Positions 16,260 through 24,253 of a stretch of DNA of 51,182 bases are shown piece after piece. The stretch is from an uncultured Bacilli bacterium (GTDB lineage Bacteria; Bacillota_I; Bacilli_A; RF39; UBA660): assembly GCA_934101345.1 (NCBI GenBank), contig CAKOQV010000002.1, positions 1 to 51,182 of the forward strand. The letters are read 5' to 3'. Under the pieces are notes generated by a model, which was not told the DNA's origin, did not search any database, and was given only the letters and a program-made list of their open reading frames with translations. A program made the position numbers and the translations under genes. Position 1 is the stretch's first letter. Each line of letters opens with the position of its first letter.

Positions 16260-16898
16260 TTACTTAATCAAATCATCGTTTTTAATTATAAATATATTTT
16301 TATCTTTGTAAAAAGCAAAGAAAACATCTCCAAGTTCAATATTCTTTTTTTCAAGAAAATTATAAACCCATTTCTTATCCTTTTTTAAATGCTTAATAGT
16401 ATCTTCTTGTATATCACCGTCAAGTATTATAGGAAGAGGTAAAGGACTCTTACCATCTGCATAAGGAAATATAGATAATGTACCACTATTTTCCAATATA
16501 GCATATTCTATCTCCTCTATGCTTCTATAACCTTTATCCCTTAATTGTACCAATAAATCATCCAAATTATACCTTTGTTTTAACATCTCACTATAATTAA
16601 TTTTACCATTCTTAATAATTACCGAAGGATTACCATCCAAAAATATTCTAAATTTAGGCTTTTTCAAACCAATATATGACAAAATACATTGAAGTAATAC
16701 TAATATTACTATAGGTACTAAAGAATATAAAATAGATTTCTCATAATTTTCTATACTAATTATAGTAAGTTCCGCTATCAAGAGTGATACTATCAAATCA
16801 ATAATACTCAGTTGTCCAAGTTCTCTCTTTCCCATTATTCTATATATTACAAAAATAAAAAAATAAAAAAATACTGTTCTAATCATTACAATATACAT
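16260..16898 (-). CDS. DUF421 family membrane protein (YetF/YrbG-like)
   Basis: Three N-terminal membrane helices (residues ~1-75) and a C-terminal soluble DUF421 region (SVIIKNGKINYSEMLKQRYNLDDLLVQLRDKGY). The signature YRIMGKRELGQLSIIDLIVSLLIAEL is clear. Related proteins occur in spore formers, and some act in germination or spore-envelope contexts, but the molecular role is unclear. A longer frame reaches 16925; I place the start at 16898 since GGTGAT lies three bases before that ATG. Divergent from the TIGR04086-like gene. Confidence 0.85.
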   Translation of the reverse strand: MYIVMIRTVFFYFFIFVIYRIMGKRELGQLSIIDLIVSLLIAELTIISIENYEKSILYSLVPIVILVLLQCILSYIGLKKPKFRIFLDGNPSVIIKNGKINYSEMLKQRYNLDDLLVQLRDKGYRSIEEIEYAILENSGTLSIFPYADGKSPLPLPIILDGDIQEDTIKHLKKDKKWVYNFLEKKNIELGDVFFAFYKDKNIFIIKNDDLIK

Positions 16899-16969
16899 AT
16901 TATCACCATTACCATTATGTACCAAAGCATATTTTTTTATACAAGTACATATTATTTATTGGTGATAAT

Positions 16970-17323
16970 ATGCTGATAAATTATTTAAAAAGTTTTATTT
17001 GGTCTTTAGGTATTTTTATATCGAGTATAATACTACTTACCATCTTCAACTACTTTAACATTATAAATGAAACTATACTCAAAGTAATAGAACTATTTAT
17101 ACCATTAATATCAATTTTTATAGGTAGCTATAAACTAGGAAAAATATCAAATAAAAAAGGTTATATTGAAGGGTTAAAATATAGTAGTATATGGATAATT
17201 ATATTTTTATTGTTTAATATAATCACAAAAAATATAACCATAATAGGAATTGTATATTTATTATTATTAATATTAATATCAGTAGTTGCAAGTATTCTTG
17301 GAATTAATAAAAGAAAGATTTAA
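16970..17323 (+). CDS. TIGR04086-like small membrane protein (YrzE type)
   Basis: 117-aa integral membrane protein with four helices (~10-30, ~37-55, ~70-87, ~91-110) and a central GSYKLGKISNKKGYIEGLKY, the family's most conserved part. SD GGTGAT lies three bases before the ATG. Monocistronic; function unknown. Ends in a bidirectional terminator. Confidence 0.75.
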   Translation: MLINYLKSFIWSLGIFISSIILLTIFNYFNIINETILKVIELFIPLISIFIGSYKLGKISNKKGYIEGLKYSSIWIIIFLLFNIITKNITIIGIVYLLLLILISVVASILGINKRKI

Positions 17324-17335
17324 AGTCTTTCTTTT
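17309..17335. terminator. bidirectional terminator between convergent genes
   Basis: 10-bp stem (AAAAGAAAGA/TCTTTCTTTT) with a 7-nt loop; T-rich on both exit sides. Overlaps the stop of the plus-strand gene. Confidence 0.75.
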
Positions 17336-17343
17336 AATATACT

Positions 17344-18135
17344 TTACTCTTCTAATAGTCTATTCAAAGACACAATAGAATATCCCTTACTATTAATATA
17401 TTTTATTACAACATCAAGATTATTAATATTATTAAGAAGTATTATACTACCATTTGATATATTACTTTTAATTTCATAATAGTCTCCTATCACATTAGGA
17501 ATAATTACATACATCTTATTATTATTACAAGCATTTAAAACATCAGTGTTTTTTTCCTTACTCAAACAATATACAGATTTATTATTGCTAACCCTATTAA
17601 TAATAGTATTATCATTGCTCAAAATATCATCATTATATAAGCCATTATTACCATAAGTATAAATACTATTATTATATATTTTTTTTATATTATTAATACT
17701 AATATCTTTGTGATTTAAAAATATAGTTACATCTTTATTTTTAACTTTATCCATATTATTAGGATCTAATATAATCAAAAGAGCCACTCTATTATTATAA
17801 TCATTTCCTTTAATAATATATTTATCCATATTATTAGATAACATCTCACTAGGTAATATATCATTATATATAAGATAATCCTCTCTAAATATCCCACTTT
17901 TTTTCATATTTTCATAACTTTTATCCAAATTTACACTTTTACCTTTTATCCCTGGTATTATAGTATTATCCTCTAGTATTGCATTAACTGGAAGAATCTC
18001 ATACTTATCCTTTAATAAATTAATTTTGTTCATAAGTGGATCTTTTCTATTAACCAAATCCATAACCTTATCAGTATAAAAAAAACTAAATAATACTAAT
18101 ATTAATAAAGAAATATTTTTTAATACTTTTTTCAA
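17344..18135 (-). CDS. polysaccharide-deacetylase-like exported protein lacking catalytic residues
   Basis: An N-terminal membrane anchor or signal segment is followed by an extracellular region. The N-terminal part (VNAILEDNTIIPGIKGKSV, then a conserved YIIKGN) resembles the domain preceding PdaA/PdaB-like deacetylases in related Firmicutes, and the C-terminus (NGSIILLNN, then IKYINSKGYSIVSLNRLLE) resembles the end of a NodB fold. The catalytic TFDDG and HxxxH motifs are not seen, so it is probably not an active deacetylase. The open frame begins with GTG at 18144, but AGGTGAT sits there as the SD, so I place the start at TTG 18135. Family assignment is inference. Confidence 0.55.
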   Translation of the reverse strand: MKKVLKNISLLILVLFSFFYTDKVMDLVNRKDPLMNKINLLKDKYEILPVNAILEDNTIIPGIKGKSVNLDKSYENMKKSGIFREDYLIYNDILPSEMLSNNMDKYIIKGNDYNNRVALLIILDPNNMDKVKNKDVTIFLNHKDISINNIKKIYNNSIYTYGNNGLYNDDILSNDNTIINRVSNNKSVYCLSKEKNTDVLNACNNNKMYVIIPNVIGDYYEIKSNISNGSIILLNNINNLDVVIKYINSKGYSIVSLNRLLEE

Positions 18136-18170
18136 GAATATCACCTAATAAAATATATGTAAAATAAAAT

Positions 18171-18195
18171 AAAAGTACACCAAAATAGTACTTTT
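18171..18195 (-). terminator. terminator after the FMN-binding lipoprotein gene
   Basis: 8-bp stem (AAAAGTAC/GTACTTTT), 9-nt loop, then ATTTTATTTT on the minus strand; overlaps the stop codon. Confidence 0.75.
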
Positions 18196-18637
18196 ATTTT
18201 TTTGCTTGCTTTAAAGCATTATTTACCGCTTCATATAAAGCATCAATCTTAATAGTACAACCACTTACAGCATCAGTTTTTCCATCCTCATCTAACTTCA
18301 AATTGTCAATACCTTGATTGCTAACTATATAATTCTCAAAAGCTTTAACTTGAGTATCCCACTCGCCAATAGTACTTCCATAGGGATTATTATACATGCC
18401 ATATTCACTTCCTAAAGTCTTTTTAGTAGTTTTTACACCATCCTTAGTATATGTAGTATCTAAATTAACTTCAGTAATTTTACCATTCTTATCAATAGTA
18501 ACGATAGCAGTGGCTGTATTATCTTGTCCTCCATAACTATCAGTAGCAGTTCCTGTATAAACACCTTCCTTATATCCTCTAGAACAACCACTAAGTAGTA
18601 GTAGACCCATTAAACTAAATACAATTATCTTCTTCAT
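18194..18637 (-). CDS. FMN-binding domain lipoprotein (PplA-like)
   Basis: 147-aa lipoprotein: signal peptide with lipobox LLSGC (Cys18), then one FMN-binding (PF04205) domain. Near the C-terminus the motif DAVSGCTIKIDALYEAV matches the D-x-x-S-G-A/C-T site where ApbE links FMN to Thr. Such lipoproteins (PplA in Listeria, with two domains) carry electrons outside the membrane in flavin-based extracellular electron transfer. An ApbE gene with EetA/EetB-type partners lies ~20 kb away at 37.9-40.2 kb, so this is a probable substrate (inference). SD AGGAGG before ATG 18637; own terminator. Confidence 0.88.
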   Translation of the reverse strand: MKKIIVFSLMGLLLLSGCSRGYKEGVYTGTATDSYGGQDNTATAIVTIDKNGKITEVNLDTTYTKDGVKTTKKTLGSEYGMYNNPYGSTIGEWDTQVKAFENYIVSNQGIDNLKLDEDGKTDAVSGCTIKIDALYEAVNNALKQAKK

Positions 18638-18705
18638 AATTCCTCCTACTATTTAATTATAAAACATTTTAACTATTTTGACTAGACCTAAAATAATATT
18701 TTCTA

Positions 18706-19782
18706 CTAATATTCTTTTCGCTTAATAAAACCAATCATAAATATAAATATAATTGTCAAATACAATATAATTTTAATATTATTAATAAAATATCCCATTA
18801 AACACATTATACTTCTTACTAAGCAAAATATTATTTCCACAATTAGTAAGTAACCCTTAATATTAGTAGTACTTTTAATATTATATATATTTTCTGAAGA
18901 CACTATTTCAAATATCTTTATACCTAATCCTTCAAATAAAGCAATAACTAATACCAAATACTTATTGCTAATATTTAATTTTAATATTAATATTATACAA
19001 AATAATATATTTAAATATTTAAAGCATTTTTTATCATCCACTTTTCTTACAAAAAAATAAATAAATATACAAGAACTAATCCCCATAACAATATTAAATA
19101 TTCCAACATAACTAATAGTATTATTAACAAACAAAAACAAATATAATGGCTGAAGACTTAGGTTTATTACCTTAGCCTGTTCACATACAAAGAACAAGAA
19201 TTTATTTTTTTCTATTTTATCTATCTTTACTTCTTTATCATTTATTTTATCTTCATATTTAAATATAGGTATAATAGCAAGTATTGATATAACAATAACC
19301 ATTATAGCTAGTATCAATCTCGATAGTTTAGCCTCAACATAAGTACCAATTATTGAGGATATAACCATTGCTATATTAGTATATATAAGTATACTACCAA
19401 TTTCTTTTCTCTCATGGTTATTCATAGACTTAATGGCATAATAATGCCTTATAGTATGATAGGTATATGCACCCATCCCATAAATAATACTAAAAATTAT
19501 TAGATTAATAAATGTTTTACTCATTATAGACATATAATAAAAACTACCACTAAAAATAATACTAGATAATATTAATATATACTTTGGTTTAACTATTTTA
19601 GTTAGATAGATTACTATGGTACTAATTATAGCTCCTATCAAATATACTATTGAATAAAACAGCAGTATTTCTTTTAAAGAGTATCCCATTTTATACAGAA
19701 GTACTGAAGAAAATATTTCTACTATATTCCTAGCTAAAGTAGATAGTAATATAAATATGTTATATCTTTTTATATTAGACAT
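18706..19782 (-). CDS. MFS-like multi-spanning membrane transporter
   Basis: 358-aa protein with about ten to twelve hydrophobic helices and a central cytoplasmic loop rich in Lys/Asp (KYEDKINDKEVKIDKIEKN, ~residue 176), the two-halves layout of Major Facilitator proteins. Helix 2-3 loop TKIVKPKYI and an IYGMGAYTYHTIRHYYA segment are visible. No substrate clue. SD GGTGAT three bases before ATG 19782. Divergently transcribed from the radical SAM gene. Confidence 0.7.
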   Translation of the reverse strand: MSNIKRYNIFILLSTLARNIVEIFSSVLLYKMGYSLKEILLFYSIVYLIGAIISTIVIYLTKIVKPKYILILSSIIFSGSFYYMSIMSKTFINLIIFSIIYGMGAYTYHTIRHYYAIKSMNNHERKEIGSILIYTNIAMVISSIIGTYVEAKLSRLILAIMVIVISILAIIPIFKYEDKINDKEVKIDKIEKNKFLFFVCEQAKVINLSLQPLYLFLFVNNTISYVGIFNIVMGISSCIFIYFFVRKVDDKKCFKYLNILFCIILILKLNISNKYLVLVIALFEGLGIKIFEIVSSENIYNIKSTTNIKGYLLIVEIIFCLVRSIMCLMGYFINNIKIILYLTIIFIFMIGFIKRKEY

Positions 19783-19851
19783 AATATCACCATTATTTAT
19801 TATGCATTTTTTTTATTTTATGATACAATATAACTCGAGGTGACTAATATT

Positions 19852-20790
19852 ATGTTTAAATATACATTAGATAACAAAAGATATCATACATTAAATTATT
19901 ATCTGAAGAATAAATTTAATTGTAAAGTATTTAAAGTTAGTTTAAATGCTGGTTTTACTTGTCCGAATATTGATGGTACTAAAGGTTATGGTGGCTGTAT
20001 ATATTGTTCAAAAAGTGGTTCTGGAGAACATGGCGGCAATCCTAATAAAGATTTAACCACCCAATTTTATGAAGTAAAAAATATAACAGAAAAAAAGTGG
20101 CCAAATAGTAAATACATTGCTTACTTTCAAGCTAGAACCAACACATATGCTCCTCTTGAAGTGCTTAAAGCTAAATACGAAGAAGTATTAAAAATAGATA
20201 ATGTTATTGGCTTATTTATTGCTACTAGATGTGATGCAATTACTAATGATACCTTAGATTATCTAGAAGAATTAAATAAAAGAACATATCTTACTATAGA
20301 ACTTGGATTACAAACCATACATGAAAAAACATCTAAGCTAATTAATCGTGGTCATACACTTGAAGAATTTGATAGTATGGTAAAAAAATTAAGAAATAGA
20401 AATATTGATGTTGTTGTTCATATTATTAATGGATTACCTTATGAAACTGAAGATATGATGTTAGATACTATTAAACATTTAAATACCTTAGACATTCAAG
20501 GTATTAAAATACATATGTTAAATATAGTTAAAGATACACCTCTAGAAACTTTATATAATAAAGACCATTTTCATATATTATCTAAAGATGAATATATAGA
20601 TATAGTTATTAAACAATTAGAATTATTAAATTCCAAGATAGTAATTCATAGAATTACTTCTGATCCTGATGTATCTACTTTAATAGAACCTACCTGGTTA
20701 ATAAAAAAATTTTGTTTACTAAATGATATAGATAAAGAAATGGTAAAAAGAGATACTTATCAAGGAAAATATTATCAAAAGAAAGAGTGA
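19852..20790 (+). CDS. TIGR01212 family radical SAM protein (YtqA-like)
   Basis: The radical SAM cluster motif is spaced as in this family: FTCPNIDGTKGYGGCIYCS (first Cys, then CxxC after ~9 residues). The block ARTNTYAPLE, the GLFIATRCDA strand and LTIELGLQT also match. 312 aa from the chosen start. An apparent GTG start at 19840 is part of the SD GAGGTGAC; the real start is the ATG at 19852. Substrate is unknown for the family, which is related to Elp3-type proteins. Monocistronic, with a terminator at 20782-20805. Confidence 0.92.
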   Translation: MFKYTLDNKRYHTLNYYLKNKFNCKVFKVSLNAGFTCPNIDGTKGYGGCIYCSKSGSGEHGGNPNKDLTTQFYEVKNITEKKWPNSKYIAYFQARTNTYAPLEVLKAKYEEVLKIDNVIGLFIATRCDAITNDTLDYLEELNKRTYLTIELGLQTIHEKTSKLINRGHTLEEFDSMVKKLRNRNIDVVVHIINGLPYETEDMMLDTIKHLNTLDIQGIKIHMLNIVKDTPLETLYNKDHFHILSKDEYIDIVIKQLELLNSKIVIHRITSDPDVSTLIEPTWLIKKFCLLNDIDKEMVKRDTYQGKYYQKKE

Positions 20791-20805
20791 AAAAATTCAC
20801 TCTTT
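20782..20805 (+). terminator. terminator of the radical SAM gene
   Basis: 9-bp perfect stem (AAAGAGTGA/TCACTCTTT), 6-nt loop, TT tract; includes the stop codon and faces the convergent 521-aa gene. Confidence 0.85.
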
Positions 20806-20813
20806 TTAAATTA

Positions 20814-22379
20814 CTAAGCACTTATTCTAAAAGGATCACTTGAAGAACCATCTCCAGATATTATTTCCATTTTATTATTAAGATAAAGAACTGGGCGTTT
20901 ATTAGAAATACCATAAGAAGCGTTACTACGAACATATCCTTTTGGATTAATAGATACATTACGTTCTGAAAAGGAACTAGGTGTAGTTAAAAAGTCTTGC
21001 CCAATACCATTAAATAACCAATCATTATTTTTACAATCTTCATTATCATAATTATACAAAGATTGCTTACATTTACTAAAATCAGCAGCATAGCCATAAT
21101 CAGATGGATACATTAATCCTATTTTCCCTTTCCATGTTGTTTTCCTACCAGTATACACCAATGTTCCTCTTTCATATCCATATATCTGATCAGAGTATAA
21201 TGTAGTACCTTTCCAACCACCAAGATTCCATATTATTTCTGAAATCATATTTCTAGTAGTATCATTTTTAATTCCCGTACTTGAAAAATCACAATCAACC
21301 ATAGCATTGTTTTGCCCATTAAAACATTTTCCTGCTTCACTATTATAATACAAGCTCTGTCCTAAACCATTATCATTGATATCAGTTGTATAATAATCTT
21401 TCGGATTTAAGAGTTTCATCAGTCTTGCGGTAGTCCAATCATTTTTACCAAAAGAAGTCTCTGCTCCTGTTGTAAGATCTTTATTATCCCAAGAAAATTC
21501 TCCTATAGATTCATTTCTTATTATTTTAATTTTACCATCAAATAAACCAATTATTCTCCATAGTTCACAATTATTATCTGGGTACGTTTCACAATTAAAA
21601 TATATATAATTATTAGGAGCAGCACCATAATATCTAATATTTCCACCATCTAAACTAGTTGTTGTTCCTCCTAGTCTATCATTCATAAGTCCAATTGTCG
21701 AATCAGTTAAACTATATTCAATATTATTATTTTTTACAGTAGTCTTATCATTCATATTATATAAATATTTAATACGATACATTATATTTTTAGGTAATTC
21801 AGAAACAACCTTCATATCAGTACCGGTAATATTACAATTCAAATCAAAATTATATGGTTCGTTCATCATATCAGATGGATTAGTACCAATAGTACCATCT
21901 ATCCATAAATACAATATAAATATATATTCTTTATTATAAATCAATGTTTCTTTATTAGTTGATAATGTTATAGTACTATTATTAGTTACATTTTCAAAAC
22001 TACCAGTTCCATAAGAAAACCCTGTTGTATCATTAATTAATTCATATTTAAAAGTTTTATGTTTAAGACCTGACGTAGTCAAAGAATCCCTATTAATACT
22101 ATTAATAACTAAATTCCAAGAAACAAATGCATTTTGGGCCATCTTTTGTTTAACTTTTACTTTAATAATTCTACCCTTTTCCCTTGCAGATGTTGGATAT
22201 AATAATTTATTATTATCTTCAAACATATCACACGAACCACTACCACCAGAAATCGTCACATCCACTATTTGATCTTTATTTTCTTCAGAACTACTCCAAC
22301 CAAAATATGCCATAGTAGTTCCAAGTAAAACAAACAGAACAATTGTTACAACCAATAAAATAATATTCTTTTTTTTCAT
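20814..22379 (-). CDS. exported TasA/camelysin-like surface protein, 521 aa
   Basis: A signal/anchor helix (MKKKNIILLVVTIVLFVLLG) followed directly by TTMAYFGW resembles the start of TasA/CalY-type (SipW-processed) proteins. Residues ~45-185 form a beta-rich domain; the C-terminal half (~215-521) is a separate domain rich in aromatic, Cys and Gly residues (ELWRIIGLFDGKIKII, then KNDWTTARLMKLLNP), ending in RPVLYLNNKMEIISGDGSS, like DUF6273-type surface domains of gut Firmicutes. It is last in the parE-cdsA-rseP unit, 17 bp after rseP; no sortase signal. Fibre or adhesin role is inferred. Confidence 0.65.
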   Translation of the reverse strand: MKKKNIILLVVTIVLFVLLGTTMAYFGWSSSEENKDQIVDVTISGGSGSCDMFEDNNKLLYPTSAREKGRIIKVKVKQKMAQNAFVSWNLVINSINRDSLTTSGLKHKTFKYELINDTTGFSYGTGSFENVTNNSTITLSTNKETLIYNKEYIFILYLWIDGTIGTNPSDMMNEPYNFDLNCNITGTDMKVVSELPKNIMYRIKYLYNMNDKTTVKNNNIEYSLTDSTIGLMNDRLGGTTTSLDGGNIRYYGAAPNNYIYFNCETYPDNNCELWRIIGLFDGKIKIIRNESIGEFSWDNKDLTTGAETSFGKNDWTTARLMKLLNPKDYYTTDINDNGLGQSLYYNSEAGKCFNGQNNAMVDCDFSSTGIKNDTTRNMISEIIWNLGGWKGTTLYSDQIYGYERGTLVYTGRKTTWKGKIGLMYPSDYGYAADFSKCKQSLYNYDNEDCKNNDWLFNGIGQDFLTTPSSFSERNVSINPKGYVRSNASYGISNKRPVLYLNNKMEIISGDGSSSDPFRISA

Positions 22380-22396
22380 TGTAATACTCCTTTTAA

Positions 22397-23446
22397 CTAA
22401 AATAATTTTATTACATCACTTATCGTTACAAAAGCCATTAAAAGCATTAATAATATAAAACCAATGCTATTTATCATACCTTCTGTTTGTGCCTTTATTG
22501 GTTTCCTTCTTATTTTTTCAACTATCAAGAATAGTACTCTACCACCATCAAATGCAGGAAATGGTATTAAATTAATTACTCCAACGTTCATAGATAAATA
22601 AGCTACTAAACTTAGTATATTTTGCAAGCCCTTTTTTGATTGGCTATCAACAACAGAATATATTCCAACAGGACCAGACAAATCTTTAACAGAAAATTTT
22701 CCAGTAATTAATTCTTTCAATGTTGTAAGCATAAGCTTATATAAACTAATAGTTGTTTCTGTTGCATTTTTTAAGGAAACACCAAATCCTCTCTTAACTT
22801 CGTTATCAAGACCTATGCCAACTACATAGCTAACATTTCCTTCCTCATCTTTAACTTCATTTGGAATCAATGATATTTCTCTCTTATTTCCGGATTTATC
22901 CTTTAATATAATATTCAATTCTTTTCCTTTTGACTCTTGAATATATAATTGCACTTCACTCCAACTAGATACCTTATGTTTATTTATTGATATTATAGTA
23001 TCTCCTTCTTTAATACCAGCAGTATATGCAGGATAGCCTTCACTAACATTTGCTACTATTGGCTTAGTAGAAATACTTCCATATATCAAAGCTGAAATAA
23101 ATAATATAACAAAGGCAAATAAAAAGTTAAATGTAGCACCAGCAATCATAATAATTAATCTTTGCCGCACTGGTTTAGAATATAATTTTCTTTTATTATC
23201 AATTTTACTATTGTCATCAGCATCCTCACCAGCAAGTGATACAAATCCACCTATAGGTATAGCCCTAATACAATACTCAGTTTCTCCACCTTTCTTTTTA
23301 AAATGAAATATTTTTGGCCCCATTCCTATAGAAAATTCATAGACATACACTCCAAATAATTTAGAAAATATAAAATGTCCAAATTCATGTACTAATACTA
23401 TAGCTCCGAGTATTAACACAAAATATAACAAACTTAATAAACTCAT
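22397..23446 (-). CDS. rseP: site-2 intramembrane metalloprotease RseP/RasP
   Basis: RseP cleaves anti-sigma factors and leftover signal peptides within the membrane. 349 aa; HEFGH zinc motif at residues ~20-24, MGPKIFHFKKKGGETEY, a PDZ domain (~130-210, with YPAYTAGIKEGDTIISINKH) and the second active-site motif NLIPFPAFDGGRVLF (~290). Four membrane segments. In the usual order after cdsA. SD AGGAGGATG before the ATG. Confidence 0.95.
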   Translation of the reverse strand: MSLLSLLYFVLILGAIVLVHEFGHFIFSKLFGVYVYEFSIGMGPKIFHFKKKGGETEYCIRAIPIGGFVSLAGEDADDNSKIDNKRKLYSKPVRQRLIIMIAGATFNFLFAFVILFISALIYGSISTKPIVANVSEGYPAYTAGIKEGDTIISINKHKVSSWSEVQLYIQESKGKELNIILKDKSGNKREISLIPNEVKDEEGNVSYVVGIGLDNEVKRGFGVSLKNATETTISLYKLMLTTLKELITGKFSVKDLSGPVGIYSVVDSQSKKGLQNILSLVAYLSMNVGVINLIPFPAFDGGRVLFLIVEKIRRKPIKAQTEGMINSIGFILLMLLMAFVTISDVIKLF

Positions 23447-23464
23447 AATTCATCCTCCTTTTTA

Positions 23465-24244
23465 TTATAAAATACTAAGTAATAAACCCATACCTAATGA
23501 TACAAATATAACACTATCAAATCTATCTAATATACCACCATGTCCCGGTATTATATTTGAATAATCTTTTTTATCATAATACCTCTTTATAGAACTAAAT
23601 ACTAAGTCTCCAATTTCACTCAATATAGTAAGTATTAATGACATAAATATTATTTTTAATATAGACATACTACCAACTAATGATATATAAAACATACTTC
23701 CTACAAAAGTTCCTACAACTATACCTGTAACACATCCCTCTATAGTTTTTTTAGGTGATATATCAGTAAACTTATGTTTACCAATTAAATTTCCACCTAT
23801 AAAAGCATATGTATCAGTAATAAATGCTATTATAAATATATAAATACATTTATATACATTAATCTCTCGCATATAAACAATATTACCAAACGCCATACCA
23901 AGTAGTAATATAATACCAACAAAATACATACTATCATTAATATTATATTTACTCTTATCATTATAAAATATTATAGGTAGTACTAAAGTTAGCAAAACAA
24001 AAGAAATAATACTAGTAATATTCAAATTATATATCAAACCATTCAACATAAGTATTCCCAGTAATACATAAGCAAATAATTTCACAGGCAATATTTTTCT
24101 ATCTTTATATTTAATATCTATAAGTTCTCTTAAACCCAGCATAGAAATAATAGTCATTATAATTTTAAATATTACATTTCCACCAAAGAATGCAAATAAT
24201 AAAATACTAACAACTAATGCACCACCAAATAATCTTTTTTTCAT
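23465..24244 (-). CDS. cdsA: phosphatidate cytidylyltransferase
   Basis: Makes CDP-diacylglycerol from phosphatidic acid and CTP, the branch point to phosphatidylglycerol. 259 aa, seven to eight membrane helices; the CDS signature SSIKRYYDKKDYSNIIPGHG (then GGILDRFDS) is at the C-terminus (~residues 212-240). Between parE and rseP with gaps of 9 and 18 bp. Confidence 0.94.
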   Translation of the reverse strand: MKKRLFGGALVVSILLFAFFGGNVIFKIIMTIISMLGLRELIDIKYKDRKILPVKLFAYVLLGILMLNGLIYNLNITSIISFVLLTLVLPIIFYNDKSKYNINDSMYFVGIILLLGMAFGNIVYMREINVYKCIYIFIIAFITDTYAFIGGNLIGKHKFTDISPKKTIEGCVTGIVVGTFVGSMFYISLVGSMSILKIIFMSLILTILSEIGDLVFSSIKRYYDKKDYSNIIPGHGGILDRFDSVIFVSLGMGLLLSIL

Positions 24245-24253
24245 AGTTACCTC

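Noticed and set aside
20760..20810. TGA read as Trp (Mollicute code)
   Set aside because: Trp positions in conserved motifs use TGG, and the TGA at 20788 falls inside a terminator at the expected gene end.
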